In this document: positions 20,937 through 30,805 of the stretch, piece after piece
How the letters are laid out: every line of letters starts with the position of its first letter
Position numbering within the stretch: position 1 is the first letter of the stretch
Origin: Plasmodium coatneyi
Lineage: Eukaryota > Apicomplexa > Aconoidasida > Haemosporida > Plasmodiidae
NCBI RefSeq assembly: GCF_001680005.1
Contig: NC_033564.1
Location: 1,798,001 to 1,862,000, forward strand
Length of the DNA: 64,000 bases
Reading direction: 5' to 3'
Made by a program: the position numbers and the translations under genes
The notes under the pieces: generated by a model
What the model was told of the DNA's origin: nothing
Databases searched by the model: none
Seen by the model: the letters and a program-made list of their open reading frames with translations, nothing else

Positions 20937-23249
20937 TCACTTCAACTTAACGATAATGACGGACATATCGTCGAAGAACTTCCTTCTCTTGTCGCGGGGC
21001 ACGAATGCCAAGAACTCCCTGGGGGACATGCGCTCGTGCATGGCGGCCTTCACTAAGACGGTCTGAATCATAATCTGTGACATTTTCTTCACAGAGAAGC
21101 TGTACTCGTTCACGATGTCGTATATTTCTTGGTCACTTAAGTGATCCGAAATGCCATCGGATACTAAAACGAGATATTCATCATCCTCAGTTCTCCTAAT
21201 TTTAAGTACTTCAGGAATGGCCGAAATGTAGGGATAGGAGTGAGGCTCCTTAACGATGAATCTATTTTTCCTATAATCGAAGGAAAAGATTTTCTTCTTC
21301 AGGTAAAAATCTCCAAAACTCCTTGTGCATTGTAATCTTCCTTTGACATAACATCGTCCAACATTATACACTTGAAATTGTGAACTCTGTTGAGTTAAGT
21401 TAAAAATTTCACTGGATCTCGTATTTCCATATTTCACTGTCCTTTTACACATAATTACATCGTCTTCATTCGGATGCTCCTGAACTAATCTCATTCTTTC
21501 TGCTATTTCACTTGCATTCTGTATATTGTTCAGCCTAACAACAGAATTTTTTTTTATTAACAATCCTTTGGAATCTCCTAAATTGCTTACATAGAAATAG
21601 TTCTTATCCATGAGGACACTGATTGAACAGGAACCAACTCTTGTGTAACTGCTATTTCCATCAAAAAAATATTCCTTTGCTTTTCTTAAAATATCATTGT
21701 CTAACTGAATGTGCGCTTCCTCCAGACTTGCTACTATATCACTTGGGGTCAAAATCTGGTAATCATTACTTATTAACTTTTCCATTAATTGCTTCTTCAC
21801 GTAAAATCCCAGCCACCTCTTCACTATGTCTGCGATCACTTCTCCTCCATGTCCATCTATCACTGCAGCGAATAGGAAGGAGTCATTAAAGGCTTTCATT
21901 TCGTCATAATACTGGTTATACCTGTCAAATGCCTTTCTCGATAATTCTTGTTCGTTTAGGTAATCGCTCGGTTCCATTATCGATGGACCTGCAAGGGATA
22001 CTTGTTCAGTGTCTATTGGGCCTTGCACTTCAACGGGTTGGCCACTTGGACCAGCAACGTCCTCTTTGTTGCTACCTTCACCTGATGGGGTGGTCTCTGT
22101 TGGGGTAGTTTCTGTGGTGGACGGGGTTGCATCCGTTGGGGCAGATTCTTCGGTCGATGGGGTTGCCTCTGTTGGGGTAGATTCTTCGGTCGATGGGGTT
22201 GCTTCCGTTGGGGCAGCTTCTGCATTTTCGGCTGCTCCAAGTTCCACATTTTCGATCACTTTGTCGGAGGTGCTCTCGGTTGCTTTGTCTACCGCACTGG
22301 GGGTTGCTTCGTCTGCATCATTGGGGGTTGCCTCATCTGGCACATTTTCTGTCGTTTCCTCTGTTGCGCTATCTCCAGCATCCACATTCATCGGATCAGT
22401 TGTTGGATCTTCAGTTTTTTCGGTTGCCTTTGTTTCCACAAAAGCTTGCGGCCTGTTAATGTCTGTGGGTGCTTGCGTCGAGGGCCCAGCTGTGGTGGAC
22501 CCACTACCTGGCGTAGACATTCCTACAGATGGCTCCACGGGTGATCCCCATCCTGATCCCATGGATGATGATCCCAAAGATGATGGTCCTACCGGAGTAG
22601 GCCTTAGCACTGTTGAATCCCAGGGTGGCATTGGCCCTAAGACAGAAGGTCCAGCAGATCCTTCCCTAAGTGACCCCTTATTTGTGCTTTTCCCTTTGCC
22701 CTTTTCCATGGCCGTGGTCATACGTCCACTATAATTACCGCCGGTGAGGTGGTCAATGTGGCTAACATATTTAATTGCGCTCTTTCCAAAGTCTTTAATA
22801 AATTGTTTGTCCTCTTTGCTTTTTATCCTTTGGTAACTACCAATGGGTTCTAAGAATTCATTACTCATATCTATTTCGTACACAAAGCATCTGTCTTGTA
22901 TCGGATTATTGGCGCCGAATTGAATCATACTAATTTTCTGGTCATTCTGCGTAAAGAAGGCGTTGCTCAGTTCTTCCAGATGTTCATAATACACCTTAGG
23001 TTGACTTGACCCTAAGCTCCTTTCTTCATATGGATCTTTATCGGGGTAATTGAATTCATCTTCGCGACCGTTAAAATTGTTGTTATGCTCGTTTATTACT
23101 GACTCTTTTGTGGAATTAAATGCGGAGCCATTTACACGGCCTGATGTCGCCGCCAGCAGGGCGATCACCGTGAACAGAAGGGGCCATTTTTTCTTCGGTG
23201 CGGCCTGCTCGTGCAGGTTGAAAATGTTACTTACAGCGTTAACTTTCAT
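20937..23249 (-). CDS. PP2C/PPM-type protein phosphatase with N-terminal signal or anchor
   Basis: This is a 770-residue metal-dependent serine/threonine phosphatase. A hydrophobic segment (about residues 22-36, LLFTVIALLAATSG) after a basic stretch looks like a signal peptide or signal anchor, so the enzyme probably enters the secretory pathway. Residues about 180-420 are low-complexity and acidic, including near-identical decapeptide-like repeats of the type STEESTPTEATP. The PP2C catalytic domain fills about 430-770. It shows FAAVIDGHGGE (metal-binding aspartate and glycine), YFYVSNLGDSKGLL (metal aspartate), RLQCTRSFGDF and YLVLVSDGISDHLSD, so the usual metal ligands appear present. The conserved start of the domain (DQD/E-type motif) is split from the core by the repeat insert. 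The substrate and cellular compartment are unknown. Confidence 0.92.
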   Translation of the reverse strand: MKVNAVSNIFNLHEQAAPKKKWPLLFTVIALLAATSGRVNGSAFNSTKESVINEHNNNFNGREDEFNYPDKDPYEERSLGSSQPKVYYEHLEELSNAFFTQNDQKISMIQFGANNPIQDRCFVYEIDMSNEFLEPIGSYQRIKSKEDKQFIKDFGKSAIKYVSHIDHLTGGNYSGRMTTAMEKGKGKSTNKGSLREGSAGPSVLGPMPPWDSTVLRPTPVGPSSLGSSSMGSGWGSPVEPSVGMSTPGSGSTTAGPSTQAPTDINRPQAFVETKATEKTEDPTTDPMNVDAGDSATEETTENVPDEATPNDADEATPSAVDKATESTSDKVIENVELGAAENAEAAPTEATPSTEESTPTEATPSTEESAPTDATPSTTETTPTETTPSGEGSNKEDVAGPSGQPVEVQGPIDTEQVSLAGPSIMEPSDYLNEQELSRKAFDRYNQYYDEMKAFNDSFLFAAVIDGHGGEVIADIVKRWLGFYVKKQLMEKLISNDYQILTPSDIVASLEEAHIQLDNDILRKAKEYFFDGNSSYTRVGSCSISVLMDKNYFYVSNLGDSKGLLIKKNSVVRLNNIQNASEIAERMRLVQEHPNEDDVIMCKRTVKYGNTRSSEIFNLTQQSSQFQVYNVGRCYVKGRLQCTRSFGDFYLKKKIFSFDYRKNRFIVKEPHSYPYISAIPEVLKIRRTEDDEYLVLVSDGISDHLSDQEIYDIVNEYSFSVKKMSQIMIQTVLVKAAMHERMSPREFLAFVPRDKRRKFFDDMSVIIVKLK
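22085..22230 (-). repeat. Thr/Pro/Glu tandem repeat in the PP2C protein
   Basis: Repeated units of about 30 and 36 bases encode variations of TPTEATPSTEES. Adjacent units are almost identical at DNA level. They interrupt the phosphatase between the N-terminal region and the catalytic core. Confidence 0.85.
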
Positions 23250-25068
23250 TTTCGGTGTCCTTTTCTACCATCATTTGGATTGGAGGCGTACAGACGCGCG
23301 GGTTATGAAGATTTAGCGTATGTGTACAAGGGTACGTTTACGCGTGTGCACGTTTGTATGTCTTCTTTTTCTTTCCTTTCTCTTTCTCTCGTCCTTTTCG
23401 CCTCGCACCTTTCAAATGGATGCGATCAAATTTTGGGGGGAAGCAAAAAGAACGATGTATCACTGTTGTGAGAAATAAATGTTCCAGTTAGACTAACAAG
23501 GGCGAAATATACTTGGGTGCATTTCCATGCGTGCAGCGAAGGGGTGTAAACGAAAAAAATATAAATATAAAAGTGGCGGGAAAAAAACGGAGCAAGGAAA
23601 AATGGTGCGCAGTGGAAAATCGCACGAATAAGGCAAAAAAAGGAATGTCAAATAGTCACCACGCATGTAAAATTTTGCGTAAACAAAACTTCGCTCGACG
23701 AGGGGCAAGCTGCTCGAGTGGGTATGCGCCCGCGAGTAGGTAACGTTTATGTATTATGTATATGCCAATGCGCCTATACGCACATATGTGCATAAGTACA
23801 TGTGCATGAGTTGCCACGTTGCCCGCTCAGCTTGCTGCCCTACGCGGCTGTGGGAAATACTCGTCCAGGCGTTGTAAACGCGTTTATGCGAAGCTATCGG
23901 GGGGGAGGAAAATCAGTACACGTAAGTTATGCAAATGATAATGTTGTACACATATTCGCATACGTTATTTACGTAAATGGAGGATTAAAATAAATAAATA
24001 AATAAAAAAAAAGCAAACTCTTCCTAATACCATTACTACATTTATGTAATGTGGAATTTTATCTACTAATAAAATACGTGCATAACGCCGCACATCGTAC
24101 GTGGCGTTTCTTTGCTTCTGAAAAAGCGTGTGGGTAAAGAGAATCTTATTATGTAAAGATAATTTTTACTACACAGCTAAGGGGGGTGAATGGTTTCCCT
24201 CTTTTGTTGGATCGTCCATTTGAATCAATTTTTTTTAAAAATAACTAGGGGAAGCAAAGTAAAATGTGCAAAGTAAATCAAACGAATGCAATGCAATGCG
24301 AAGCGGAAGCTAATATTACTCGGTCAAATGAAGCAAAATTTGGTAAGTTATTTTTTCACGTAAAAATATGTACGCTTAGAGTAGTATCTATATTATGTAT
24401 ATAAATATAACATTCGCGTATAGAAAGAAAAGCTTCATAATTTTTTGAATTTTTAAAATTTGCGTTAAAAAAAAAAAAAAAAACCGCAAAGTATCTCAAA
24501 TATTCATCCACCTTAAAAAAAAAAAAAAAAAAAAAAAAATATATATATATGTACATCTAATACGAGCATACATATATATATATGCTTATGTGGAAGCGTC
24601 ATGTAGCACTCAGATGGGGGAGCAATGCGTCGTCGTTTCTTTGAGGGAGGTTCAATTTGGGGCATAAACATACAAGTATAAATAAATGCGCATAAATTGC
24701 GCACAAATTGCGTACAAATAATGCATATAGGTACAGGTATATATATTTCCATATATGGTGCATACATATGTACATCCGTAAATTTACCACGTCCACATGC
24801 AGCGCGTTTTTTTTCCCGCCGCGTCATGACCTCGGGGGAAAAATATTTCTACAGTGAGCACATGCGCCTATCGTGAGTCAGAACTGATACAAACAAAAGG
24901 GGCCATTATTCGTTGTACAACACTTTGAGGGGAATAAGAAAATAAAAAAAAAAACATATACTTGTGCGATCATGTAAATTCGCGGATCCTTTCCAATAGA
25001 TATATGTTCGTTCCCCAACACGTCCTGCATATACTGCATACTGCGCGAAAGGGAAATAAATCAGCCAA
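23250..25068. other. Intergenic region, no gene recognised
   Basis: This 1.8 kb region follows the PP2C 5' end. It contains A tracts at 24465-24483 and 24514-24538, a TATATA block at 24538-24590 and alternating purine-pyrimidine sequence. No coding signal is seen. It probably carries the PP2C promoter. Confidence 0.55.
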
Positions 25069-25444
25069 ATGAAAAATGCAGCTTTAAAAAGGAAAAAGCG
25101 GGGGGAGCCAACTTCTTTTACGCACAATGAAATGACCCTGTTTTTTGATGAAATAAGGAAGGGCCGATTTGATAGAGTGGTAATGGCGTATACGCATATA
25201 CGTTTTATGCAAATAGTACCTGCGTACGTAGTACCTCGCTTATGCGCTCATATTTTTTATGTAGAGTCTTCTGGCGTTATATTCCTTCCTGCACACATGT
25301 TACAGCGCATTCTTAACGTGCCTTACACCGCCAAAATCCCCCCCTCCCGGCGATGACAAAACGTTTGCTCGTCCCTCCAACTTGAATGTTAATGCAAACA
25401 AAGAAATAGGAAAAGCGACAGAAGAGCGCCCATGCTCCTTCTAA
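25069..25444 (+). CDS. Possible small two-exon protein
   Basis: The proposed exons are 25069-25179 and 25265-25444. The 85-base intron has donor GTAATG and a T-rich ATGTAG acceptor and is phase 0. The product would be 96 residues, starting MKNAALKRKKRGEPTSFTHN and ending EIGKATEERPCSF. In support, the second exon stays open for 60 codons only in the phase-matched frame, the intron size is normal for Plasmodium, and the sequence is mixed in composition rather than homopolymeric. Against it, I do not recognise the protein, the donor is weak, and the stop codon overlaps the final codons of the RCC1 gene on the other strand. Without splicing, the first frame runs on to 25356. The existence of this gene is uncertain. 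Confidence 0.4.
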
Positions 25445-28400
25445 CTATGCAAAAAAAATATTGGAATATTGTTCAGTTTATCATTATGGTCATCATCTTT
25501 CCTTTTGAGGAACAAATCGGGGGCTACTTCGTCTAAAACCTGCAAATTGTTTGGGACCCCCGGCTCGTTTTCGTTTGTGAAATTTATTAGGTCCTCAGAT
25601 TGGTTTAGCGAAAAGGTGCACCCATTATTTCCGTTGTCATGACAGCGGTCACAGGGGCCGTTGTGGTTGCCTCCATCCTCATCATTATGTGCACCCCCCA
25701 AATGCACGTAATTTCCCCCTCCAGCATAACCATTACACGAAGCAACGCAAGCACCTTTTTTCGCCCCTCCTTCTGAGAACAAATCGAAATTAACGCCTTC
25801 ATTTTTCTGCCCTTTACCTGGGGTTACATTTCTCTTTAAATTTGCAAATTTTTGCAGATTCGAAATTTTCCTTTTAAAATTTTTTTTTTCCTCCCTCAAT
25901 TGGCTTAGCTCCCTCTGGAGCCTATTCAGCAGGTGGCAATAAACGACGTTTATTTTTTTCTGTTTCTTTAGTTCCTGCAGTAGGACGATATTTAGCTGGG
26001 CGTATTTATCTTCCCCAGTAGTGGACATGGGGTGTTGTCCCCCTCCGTATTTACGGCCATATTTATTTCCCCTTTGTGCATTTCGTCCTTTTTTGTGTCC
26101 AAAACTGTCGCAGTGTAACTTCAGTTCGCCGTCAAGTGATAAGAAATCTAAACAATGCCTGTTCCTGTTAATGATGAGCTCGGTGTGCTTCAGTATGTAG
26201 TCCCCCCCCATAGTTACATCTTCCGCGTTTATCGAATTTGCCTTCATATAGCTTACGTTTTGGATGAGGTGATCTTCTACACCGTTTTTACGTTTCGCTT
26301 CTTTTTTTTTGTCCCTCCTATTATCGCGTACATTATGGTGTATATTATTGCCCTTAGTAGTGCTGTTTTTGTTTGCCCTTTTTTGCCCCCCTTCGCGCAC
26401 TTCCTGCAAATACGAATCGTTCTGTTCCACTTTGTTTTTACTTTTCCTAAAATTGCTGAATGTTCTGAAGAAATGCCCTTCCTTATTAACTTCAAGAAGG
26501 GGAAGGTCGGCACGTGCCTCTTCCTCCGTAAATTGTTTTTTTTCCAATTCGTCCTTTGCATCGCTAACACGGGAGACTGTGTCTTCCTCTACTCCAGTTT
26601 GCTTTTCTCCAAGTCCATCGCTTTTTTCATTCCTCCCCTCGCCTTCGTACCTTTTCCCCTTTTCAAGTTCCTTTTTTGTCTGCACTACATAAGCATGTAC
26701 ATTCCCCATTTTTGCACCTCCTCCTGCGCCTGAAAAAGATGCTCCATCTTGAGTGGTTGTATTCCCCAGGGAATCCACAAAATGGACACCTTCGTTCGCA
26801 TGAATCTGACGATAGAGTGATCCCGTCCTTTCGGTTTGTCTCAACTTTACTTCATGTTCCATCGGGGAGAACATTTTCTTTTCTTCCATGTTAGTAGTTG
26901 TACTTGTTGCGCGCTCCACCAAATGACGGTCCTCACAATTTTCTTCCACAATAAGGTGGTCACCCTTAACGTTAACATCATCTTTCGTGCCCATACTAAT
27001 GTAGGCATATAAATAGTTGCGTCCATTTCCCACAGAGTTGTATTTAATAAGGTTATTGCTTCCCTTCTTATCATGGGCCAGTTTTGTATTCAGGAGTGTA
27101 TTCATGCATTGCACCTTTTTGGAAGAATCAAATAAAAACAATTTTTCATTTTCTGTCAATATGATAATATTATCGTCATTGCATGCAAAATGTCTGATGC
27201 GCACATTGGCCATGTTGCTCATTTTTTTAATCCCCCGAATGTTATTTCCCCAAATGTAGAAAATATGATTTTTCGTTAAACAGGCTGAGTATAATTTTCC
27301 TAGGGATACCTTCACCACGGTGTCATTTTTCGGTATATCAATTTTTTTAATTTTGTAACTTGATGATTTGTTGCTTTTTATGCCCAATTCACCATTTCGG
27401 TTTCCCCCCCAGGTGTATAACATCCCTTTGCTTGTTATTAGAGCGTTGTGGTTGTAGCTGGCGTGTATGCTAGTAATTTTGATTTTTTTTTTTAATTCGA
27501 TTTTTTTGGGGAAGTACACGTTTTCCTCACGCTTGAAGCCAAGTTTTCCGTCTTCCCCGGAGCCGCAGGAGAAGATGTGCCGGTCATAACAGGAGTCAGC
27601 ACGGGAATCAGCGCAGTCGTTCACACTATCATCCGCATCGTCATCGTCTTCATCATCTTCGTCCTCATCGTCATCGTCTTGTACGTGGCTGCTGCCCACG
27701 TCCCCATCATTAATATTTATGTCAATTCCGCTGAGGCACCTTGAACCCACTTCCTTTTCCCCCTTCATCATACAGGGGGATGTCCCCCCTTCTTCCCTCA
27801 CCTTCACCTCGGATGCACCCAAGTGACCCTCGCCATTTCCATCTCCCCATTCGGTTAAAAAAAGGGAGTGATTTTTACCACACGCAATGTCTATGACTTT
27901 CTCTTGAAAGTAAATGAGCAGTGGCATAGAAATTTCATCCGTGTTATTTCCGATACCTAATTGGCCACAGTTATTATTTCCCCAGACGAAAACGTTGTGG
28001 TTGCACATTAAGGCAATAATATGTTCATACCCACATGACACCTTTCGTACTTTCTGTTTGGACAAAATTGGGTTGAGGGTCAATTTGATTCTATTTGTTT
28101 TGTCGCCCAGACCCAGCTGGCCATAATTATTTAACCCCACAATTTCAAAGTCATCATTTTCGTATATAATTATTAGGTTATTTGGCCCGTTGTATATGTC
28201 CTTAATGTGTGCTGAATTTTTTATGTTAATCAGGGAAAATTTCTGTTTCTTTTCTATTAAGAATTCCTGCAAAGGAAGGGGGCGACGTTGATAAATGCAC
28301 GACTGATCGGAAAGTTCAATTGGGGCTTTGGGGCCTGTTTTCCGCTGCAATGTGTGTGTGCTTAGGAGATGCTACTTCTCAAACGTGGTCATTTGGACAC

Positions 28401-28534
28401 ACTGTGCTATTTCCAATCTTATACACATGTGTGTGTAAGGGGAACATATGACCTTCCAACCTGCGCCCACATTTACAATACCTTACATTCGTTCCGTGAA
28501 CGATAAGCCGATTTTTCCCCTGTCCATTTCCCAT
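25441..28534 (-). CDS. RCC1-repeat protein (regulator of chromosome condensation-like)
   Basis: The main exon is 28266-25441, with a probable short first exon at 28534-28487 encoding MGNGQGKNRLIVHGTN. The 220-base intron has donor GTAAGG and acceptor CCCTTCCTTTGCAG and is phase 0. Without the splice, a frame from 28350 gives 969 residues; the splice model gives about 957. At least five RCC1-type blades are visible: NNYGQLGLGDKTN, WGNNNCGQLGIGNN, GSGEDGKLGF, WGGNRNGELGIK and YIWGNNIRGI. A run of Asp/Glu interrupts the propeller (about 27625-27690). The C-terminal half is hydrophilic with one coiled-coil-like segment (ELKKQKKINVVYCHLLNRLQ and following). RCC1 propellers act in Ran exchange or as protein scaffolds; which applies here cannot be told. 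Confidence 0.88.
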
Positions 28535-29521
28535 GTTCGTGGAAGATTCATTCTTGTGGGATTATAATGCGAAGGAAAAACTAATTAAAAAAAAAAAAAA
28601 AAAAATTTAAACGTTCAGGTATAAAGTTCGAGTTGCACAACAAGTGTATATTATCCAAATTTTTACGGACTGTTCAGTTATGATAAAATTAGGACTCCTT
28701 CCTTCTCACATTTGTAACTGCGGGGGTGAGGTGACGTAGGCATATTCACTCGGCGAATGCATTTTTTTTTTTTTTTTTACACTATGCATCGTTCCAAAGC
28801 GGCGTGTACTCCCTTTTTACCTGCGTTTTGTAAACCTTCCCCGTGGTTGGGCGGCGCGTAGTAGTTCCCTTTTTGAGATTCTCTTTGTTGGATGAGCAGT
28901 GTTTTGAGTCAATAACACACCCCGTTATTCCATTTGTCTTTTCAAATGCAATTTGGTTGCCTGAATTTGATTCCCTCCTTGGAGATGCTTAGCAGTTAAC
29001 ATGTAGGACGAAAAACCGGACAGGACGCCAAAATAATAGCGGAAGAAGTGGCCCCCTCCGTCCCAACACATTTGTTCCAATTTTACACAAACGATATGTG
29101 CACCTATCGCGCAACATTTACGCAAAGTGACACGTTCGATGAATTAAAATTTTTTTTTTTAAACCTTTTTCAAAATAGTAAACGGCTAAAGTTGCATATA
29201 AAAACTTTTCATCAAATGACAGCACAACATGAATAAGGAAAAAATGGGTCGGTTGGAACGCGGTATGAATGGTTACTAATTTTACATATTTGACAAATGA
29301 AATGAAAAGGGGCGGGTGAACTGTCGTATGCATTCAGCATAAATGGGAGGAACACCCCGCTGTCAGTCACCCAAAAAAAAAGAAAAAAAAAAATACCAAA
29401 AATTGTAAACCCATGAATATGTGACACGACTGAGGGAAGGATCCATGCTGAACAAAAAAAAGGATGGACAGATGAGAAAATACACGTTACGCGGCACGCT
29501 TAGACGTTTACTGCTAAATTC
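28535..29521. other. Intergenic region, no gene recognised
   Basis: This region lies between two minus-strand genes. It contains an A tract (28586-28605) and T tracts (28762-28779, 29149-29160). No coding frame of note is seen. The right half probably holds the 3' untranslated region of the membrane-protein gene. Confidence 0.55.
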
Positions 29522-30805
29522 TCACACGACCTTCGAGGCGTACTTGTTGGAGAAGACCATGTAGGCGGAGAGCATAAGGTCCGCAATGAAGGTCAACAAA
29601 CAGATGAAGTTATTTGATAAGTACACGTACAGAAAATAATTCAAGTTGCAGAACCACTTGGTCTCGGTCGTGTTGGAAAGAGCAACGGAATTCTTAGTCG
29701 TCTGGCCATGATGGATCTGCATCATCTGCAAATATTCCTCATAAGAGCAAAAGTAAAGGTTTCCTTCAAGTAAGTAGCTGGAATATAATACTTGGCTAAC
29801 TACAAAAATTAATGTGCAGGCATTTGTTAAAATGCTAACGAGGAGGGAAAATTTGCACGCTCTTAAAATTCCATGCAAATCGTAATAACTCAACAGGGAA
29901 AACAGGACGGCCGAAATTATGGTGCTCACGATGAGTAGCCGTAAATAATAATTCTTATGTTTCTGAGTTGAATAAATAATTATCTTAACAGTGTCACTAA
30001 AATTGTTCAAATCGTAAATATTATATCCTGACAGAATTCTCTTAAAAAAGGATTGTGTTTTTAAATATATATAAAATAATGCTAGGTATAGATATGCTGA
30101 AAACAGTTTTAAGTAGAATAGGCAGAATTTTTTTCGAAACGCTTTGTCTGTATTCAAGTACAAGTTGATAAACTCAATCATCGAGAGGAATATAAAAATT
30201 GATGGAAATACAAATGCATAGTTATGCATGTGACATAAATTACTTCCTGCGTTGAAAAACAAATCCCCTTTATTGTTGTAACCTTCAAACCAGTACATAT
30301 AATTCTTGATATTACAGAAAAACGTTCGATTTTCCAAGTTTTGCAGAAAAATGATACATATAAATAATATGTCCAAATGGAGGCTGATAAACCTTATATA
30401 CTTCTTGCAGCTAAATAATTTTATTGAAAAACATTTTACTCGAAAACTTGAAAATATTTTCAACAAATTGAGAAGGATTAGGAAGCAGCCACACACAATG
30501 TTGATTATGTTAAATGCCTTGTAATAATTCATAAAAATTTTGTCATCCTTGAGGATGTTCTTTTCCTTGTCGTCTATGCCATAATTTGTCTTTTCTTCCT
30601 CCCCTAATGTTAAGAAGTTGGTTGTTAGGAAATTAAAAAGTAGGACATACGTTACGGTTGCAATTATTGACAGGATTCTTACGCTTACCAGAGCGTACTC
30701 GTGCTTCTTAGCTTCTACGTCTGTATTTGTCGGCGCGACGTACGTTCCCTTCATTCTGAGGGTGGGCGCGCGGCGCCGGTTAAGCGATGTGATATGTTGG
30801 CGCAA
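29522..30805 (-). CDS. Multi-pass membrane protein of unknown function
   Basis: This is a 427-residue single-exon protein. About eight hydrophobic segments can be seen: near residues 42-65, 97-118, 140-158, 198-218, 228-250, 291-313, 322-348 and 392-418. Loops are short and rich in Lys, Asn and Tyr. The N-terminus is basic, and an internal Met (MKGTYVAP, residue 18) is an alternative start. I do not recognise a transporter signature or catalytic motif. The neighbours are unrelated. It is best called a conserved-type Plasmodium membrane protein, with function unknown. Confidence 0.85.
   Translation of the reverse strand: MRQHITSLNRRRAPTLRMKGTYVAPTNTDVEAKKHEYALVSVRILSIIATVTYVLLFNFLTTNFLTLGEEEKTNYGIDDKEKNILKDDKIFMNYYKAFNIINIVCGCFLILLNLLKIFSSFRVKCFSIKLFSCKKYIRFISLHLDILFICIIFLQNLENRTFFCNIKNYMYWFEGYNNKGDLFFNAGSNLCHMHNYAFVFPSIFIFLSMIEFINLYLNTDKAFRKKFCLFYLKLFSAYLYLALFYIYLKTQSFFKRILSGYNIYDLNNFSDTVKIIIYSTQKHKNYYLRLLIVSTIISAVLFSLLSYYDLHGILRACKFSLLVSILTNACTLIFVVSQVLYSSYLLEGNLYFCSYEEYLQMMQIHHGQTTKNSVALSNTTETKWFCNLNYFLYVYLSNNFICLLTFIADLMLSAYMVFSNKYASKVV

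Noticed and set aside
22009..22734. 241-codon plus-strand frame rich in Ser/Val/Gly
   Set aside because: It lies opposite the repeat region of the PP2C gene; its low-complexity composition is the mirror of those repeats.
26155..26733. 192-codon plus-strand frame with several hydrophobic stretches
   Set aside because: It lies wholly opposite the RCC1 gene; the Phe-rich content is the complement of Lys/Glu codons.
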